This document shows positions 6,796 through 9,288 of a DNA stretch of 9,288 nucleotides, piece after piece. Below the pieces are notes generated by a model. The model did not search any database. It had not been told where the DNA came from and was given only the letters and a program-made list of their open reading frames with translations. Positions within the stretch are counted from its first letter, which is position 1, and each line of letters begins with the position of its first letter. The stretch is taken from positions 1-9,288 of the forward strand of contig CALMNJ010000198.1 of assembly GCA_937868675.1 (NCBI GenBank), in the 5' to 3' direction. The position numbers and the translations under genes were made by a program. This DNA comes from an uncultured Bacteroidota bacterium. GTDB lineage: Bacteria > Bacteroidota > Bacteroidia > B-17B0 > Aurantibacillaceae.

Positions 6796-7734
6796 ATGCT
6801 GAACAGAAGATTTTTAAGAATAAAGGTAATGCAGGCGCTTTATGCCTACTTTCAGCACGAGAAAGCCGTTCCGGCCCATTTCGAAAAGGAGATGTACAAG
6901 AGCCTTGATAAAATTTATGACTTGTATCTTTCCATCCTGGCGCTGATTGGTGATTTTCACCATGTGGCGTTGATGATTGTTGATGAAAACCGCAACAAAC
7001 GACTTCCCGGCAAAGAAGATCTGAACCCCAATATGAGGTTTGTAGAGAATAGTCTTGTTAAAGGAATTGCCGAAAGCAAGGAATTGACCGGTTTGTGCGA
7101 GCGTAAAAAAATTTCGTGGCAAAACGATTTTGATCTGGTGCGCAAATTATTTAACGATATCCGTGCCGGTGAAACATATAAGAACTATATGGCTTCGCAA
7201 ATTACTGGTCCTGAAAATGACCGAAATTTTGTGGTGGAATTGATCACAGCTCATTTAAGTGAAAACGAGGTGCTACTGTCTTTGTTTGAGGATAAAAACA
7301 TTCACTGGGCCGATGATACGTTTGTGGCTTTCAACTCGGTGATTCGTACGGTTGAGGAATTCAAAGGTCAGTTTAATCTGCAGCCGCTGCTTAAGGATGA
7401 AAAAGACGACTTGGATTTTATGGGCGAACTTTTTAATAAGACCATTTTGTACAAAGGCCAGTTTGACGAGATGATTGACAAACATGCCAGCAACTGGGAA
7501 CTTGAGCGCATTGCCAATATGGATATGCTGCTGATGGAAATGGCCATTGCCGAAATAATGTATCTTCCAAATGTGCCTGTAAAGGCCTCGCTAAACGAAT
7601 ACATTGACATCAGTAAAGAATACAGCACGCCCAACAGCAAAGTGTTTGTGAACGGCGTTCTCGACAAAATCATTGCCGAGCTTAAACAAGGCAACCGCAT
7701 CAACAAAACCGGCAGAGGTTTGAAAGAGAACTAA
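6796..7734 (+). CDS. nusB: Transcription antitermination factor NusB, long Bacteroidota form
   Basis: NusB binds boxA RNA together with NusE (ribosomal protein S10) and supports antitermination, mainly of rRNA operons. The protein has 312 residues, against about 140 in Escherichia coli. The first helix, RRFLRIKVMQALYAYFQ (residues 4-20), matches the Arg-rich RNA-binding opening of NusB. The core resumes near residue 210, with NWELERIANMDMLLMEMAIAEI (233-254), VPVKASLNEYIDISKEY (260-276) and the hallmark KVFVNGVLDKI (282-292). The extra ~170 residues between are helical-looking and charged; such long NusB proteins are common in Bacteroidota, and the insert has no assigned role. The ATG at 6796 begins the conserved helix and is preceded by A-rich DNA. 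It may be co-transcribed with the dehydrogenase gene. Confidence 0.95.
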   Translation: MLNRRFLRIKVMQALYAYFQHEKAVPAHFEKEMYKSLDKIYDLYLSILALIGDFHHVALMIVDENRNKRLPGKEDLNPNMRFVENSLVKGIAESKELTGLCERKKISWQNDFDLVRKLFNDIRAGETYKNYMASQITGPENDRNFVVELITAHLSENEVLLSLFEDKNIHWADDTFVAFNSVIRTVEEFKGQFNLQPLLKDEKDDLDFMGELFNKTILYKGQFDEMIDKHASNWELERIANMDMLLMEMAIAEIMYLPNVPVKASLNEYIDISKEYSTPNSKVFVNGVLDKIIAELKQGNRINKTGRGLKEN

Positions 7735-7740
7735 ACCTCT
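7714..7740. terminator. Possible bidirectional stem-loop between convergent genes
   Basis: AGAGGTTT (7714-7721) and AAACCTCT (7733-7740) form a perfect eight-pair stem with an 11-base loop over the nusB stop codon. On the plus strand the next bases are CTTCC, a weak U-tract at best; on the minus strand GCCGGTTTTG follows, a little better. The position between converging genes suits a shared terminator. Confidence 0.4.
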
Positions 7741-7778
7741 CTTCCAGTAAGCGGTACTTCAGGATTTTACAATTAGTT

Positions 7779-8783
7779 TTAATTAAACCTTCTTCTGATA
7801 CCCAGATAGGGGATGAAGTAGTTTTTAAGATCCACATTAATGGAGTTGTTGGATTCGTTTATCATGGTGTACAGCCCCAGTGTCCAGCAATTGTAATCGT
7901 TGCTGTAAATTTTCACACTGGCACCACCAATAACAGAAGTTGTGCCTAAAAAATAGTAGCCTTCGCCCACAACCCCAAAATTTCTGTTGATACGCTGACA
8001 AAAGGCACCGCTAACAAACGGAAAATTTGCAACAGATGTTGAAGTAACCAGGCTTGAAATAAGGTTTAATTTAAGTCCGGCCACGCCCGCCCCTGCAGTG
8101 ATGTTGTGGTTTGTAGTGCCAAAGGTTACGTAGGCCTGTCCCAGGTAGCCAAAAAATGCCGGGCTGCCCGTGCTGCTGAATATTGTTCCAAATGCCGATC
8201 CGGTAGCGCCGGCAAACACCCGGTCCTTGAGTCGGAACTGTGTTTTTAATCCAACACTGATCGGGTTAATGCCAAGTATGTTGGTGGTGATCGAAACATT
8301 TTCGTTGAACGAATACTGTAAGTTTTCGAGCAGTATCCAGTGCCCCGTGGCCACCGTTTCGCCGCTTTCGGTTTCGAAGGCACTTGACGCCAGCATGTAA
8401 TTGCCGGCATGATGATTCTCGTCCTCATCTTCTTCTTTCGGAACTTTTGTGTTGTTTACCGGTTTGCTGATTTGCTTGAAGGAAGCTATTTCACGTTTAT
8501 TTAACTGCAGCGAGTCGCGGGTGAGCTCGTTGATTATGGTTACAGTTGGCAGATTTTCCCTTACCACTTTTCCGGTATGGATGGTACCTGCTTTAGTTTT
8601 TATTTTGTATGTGAAGTCTTTTTTAAATACAGGTCTAAAACCAACAGTGTCGGGAAAATCCTGCGCTGCTGCGCCAAGCGAGAGTAAGATACAGGCGAAT
8701 ATGAAATAAACACGTTTCAGGTTATATTTTTTGTTGCTGCCAGAAAACGGACATTCCCGCTCATATCCTTTGTTAATTCCCAT
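7779..8783 (-). CDS. Exported, probably outer-membrane beta-barrel protein of unknown function
   Basis: I do not recognise a named family. The frame from ATG at 8783 gives 334 residues. A clear signal-peptide core, KRVYFIFACILLSLGAAAQ, begins only at residue 23, after an unusually long hydrophilic lead (MGINKGYERECPFSGSNKK...). The mature protein opens with a small beta-rich segment (~50-105, FTYKIKTKAGTIHTGKVV...TRDSLQLNKREIASFKQI). An acidic linker (EEDEDENHH) follows, then ~200 residues of alternating strands rich in Gly, Thr, Ser, Asn and aromatics, ending in IPYLGIRRRFN, as in outer-membrane barrels. The 5' end overlaps prmC by 67 bases if ATG 8783 is used. A CTG at 8720 would start directly at the signal peptide in a CTGA overlap (313 residues). 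An exported protein is likely; barrel status is inferred from composition. Confidence 0.8.
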   Translation of the reverse strand: MGINKGYERECPFSGSNKKYNLKRVYFIFACILLSLGAAAQDFPDTVGFRPVFKKDFTYKIKTKAGTIHTGKVVRENLPTVTIINELTRDSLQLNKREIASFKQISKPVNNTKVPKEEDEDENHHAGNYMLASSAFETESGETVATGHWILLENLQYSFNENVSITTNILGINPISVGLKTQFRLKDRVFAGATGSAFGTIFSSTGSPAFFGYLGQAYVTFGTTNHNITAGAGVAGLKLNLISSLVTSTSVANFPFVSGAFCQRINRNFGVVGEGYYFLGTTSVIGGASVKIYSNDYNCWTLGLYTMINESNNSINVDLKNYFIPYLGIRRRFN

Positions 8784-9288
8784 TCCGAAAAAAACCCTGA
8801 CTCTTTCACCAGGTCAACTACCTGTGCTGAAGTCAGCGGATTGAGTTCGAAATAAAGCCTGCCTCCCGGATTCAGCACATGCCTGCAAAGTTCGACAATT
8901 TTCCTGTAAAACAATACCGGGTCTTCCCCCTCCACAAATAATGCCTGGTGCGGTTCGTGCATTGTAACATTTTTTGGCATTGCATGCATTTCCGTTTGCA
9001 GTATGTAAGGAGGATTACTCACCACCAAGTCAAAACCGATACCATTTATTTTTAAGGCAACATCTTTCTGATCCAACACATCCGCTTTCATAAATTGTAT
9101 GTCCAGCTGATTGATCCGAGCGTTCCCGGCAGCTATCTGCAGAGCAGTCTGGCTTGTATCAATGGCCATAACAGTTGCACCCGGCAGTTTTTTTTTGATT
9201 CCCAAGGCAATGCATCCGCTGCCGGTGCCAATATCAAGTGCACTTTTTGTAGTTTTATTATGCTTTATAATCAGGTCCACCAGCTCTT
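8717..9288 (-). CDS. prmC: Peptide chain release factor N5-glutamine methyltransferase PrmC/HemK (partial, N-terminus beyond the right edge)
   Basis: Transfers a methyl group from S-adenosylmethionine to the glutamine of the GGQ motif in release factors 1 and 2, aiding translation termination in the cytoplasm. Only the C-terminal ~189 residues are in the window; the frame is open through the right edge, so a GTG at 9280 is not the real start. Bases 9286-9269 read ELVDLI, matching the conserved TEELVDLI lead-in to the catalytic domain. Motif I for cofactor binding, DIGTGSGCIALG, begins at 9235, and the substrate-glutamine motif NPPY lies at 9016-9005 within DLVVSNPPYI. LNPGGRLYFELN and the final strands complete the fold up to TGA at 8719-8717. 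The exported-protein gene follows in overlapping arrangement, suggesting co-transcription. Confidence 0.95.
   Translation of the reverse strand, partial: ELVDLIIKHNKTTKSALDIGTGSGCIALGIKKKLPGATVMAIDTSQTALQIAAGNARINQLDIQFMKADVLDQKDVALKINGIGFDLVVSNPPYILQTEMHAMPKNVTMHEPHQALFVEGEDPVLFYRKIVELCRHVLNPGGRLYFELNPLTSAQVVDLVKESGFFSEWELTKDMSGNVRFLAATKNIT

Overview
The window looks like ordinary chromosomal DNA from a member of the Bacteroidota, probably an environmental flavobacterial or sphingobacterial lineage. Four signs support this. There is a secreted protein with a type IX secretion (T9SS) C-terminal sorting domain. NusB is of the long form with a large insert. Translation starts are A/T-rich and lack a Shine-Dalgarno sequence. 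One promoter matches the Bacteroidota pattern TTTG-N19-TAnnTTTG exactly.

Left part, minus strand (1-5214): three genes read leftwards in the order ABC exporter half-transporter (5214-3475), secreted seven-bladed SBBP-repeat propeller with two Ig-like domains and a T9SS sorting domain (3305-1272), and a patatin-like phospholipase that runs off the left edge (896-1). The gaps between them are 169 and 375 bases. The larger gap holds no convincing gene, but it contains two imperfect direct repeats and small dyads upstream of the patatin gene.

Middle, plus strand (5215-7734): a 417-base divergent intergenic region carries a clear promoter bracketed by a 9-bp inverted repeat. It drives a leucine dehydrogenase-type amino-acid dehydrogenase. 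nusB follows after 60 bases with no intrinsic terminator between, so the two may be co-transcribed.

Right part, minus strand (7779-9288): a prmC/hemK release-factor methyltransferase runs in from the right edge. It overlaps an exported, probably outer-membrane beta-barrel protein of unknown function. This pair converges on nusB across a 44-base gap that contains a stem-loop.

No mobile element, CRISPR array, tRNA or rRNA was seen. The genes are unrelated housekeeping and cell-surface functions, and I found no convincing new multi-gene system. The points most worth a second look are the direct repeats upstream of the patatin gene, the possible CTG start in a CTGA overlap after prmC, the degenerate ATPase site in the ABC protein, and the dyad around the dehydrogenase promoter.
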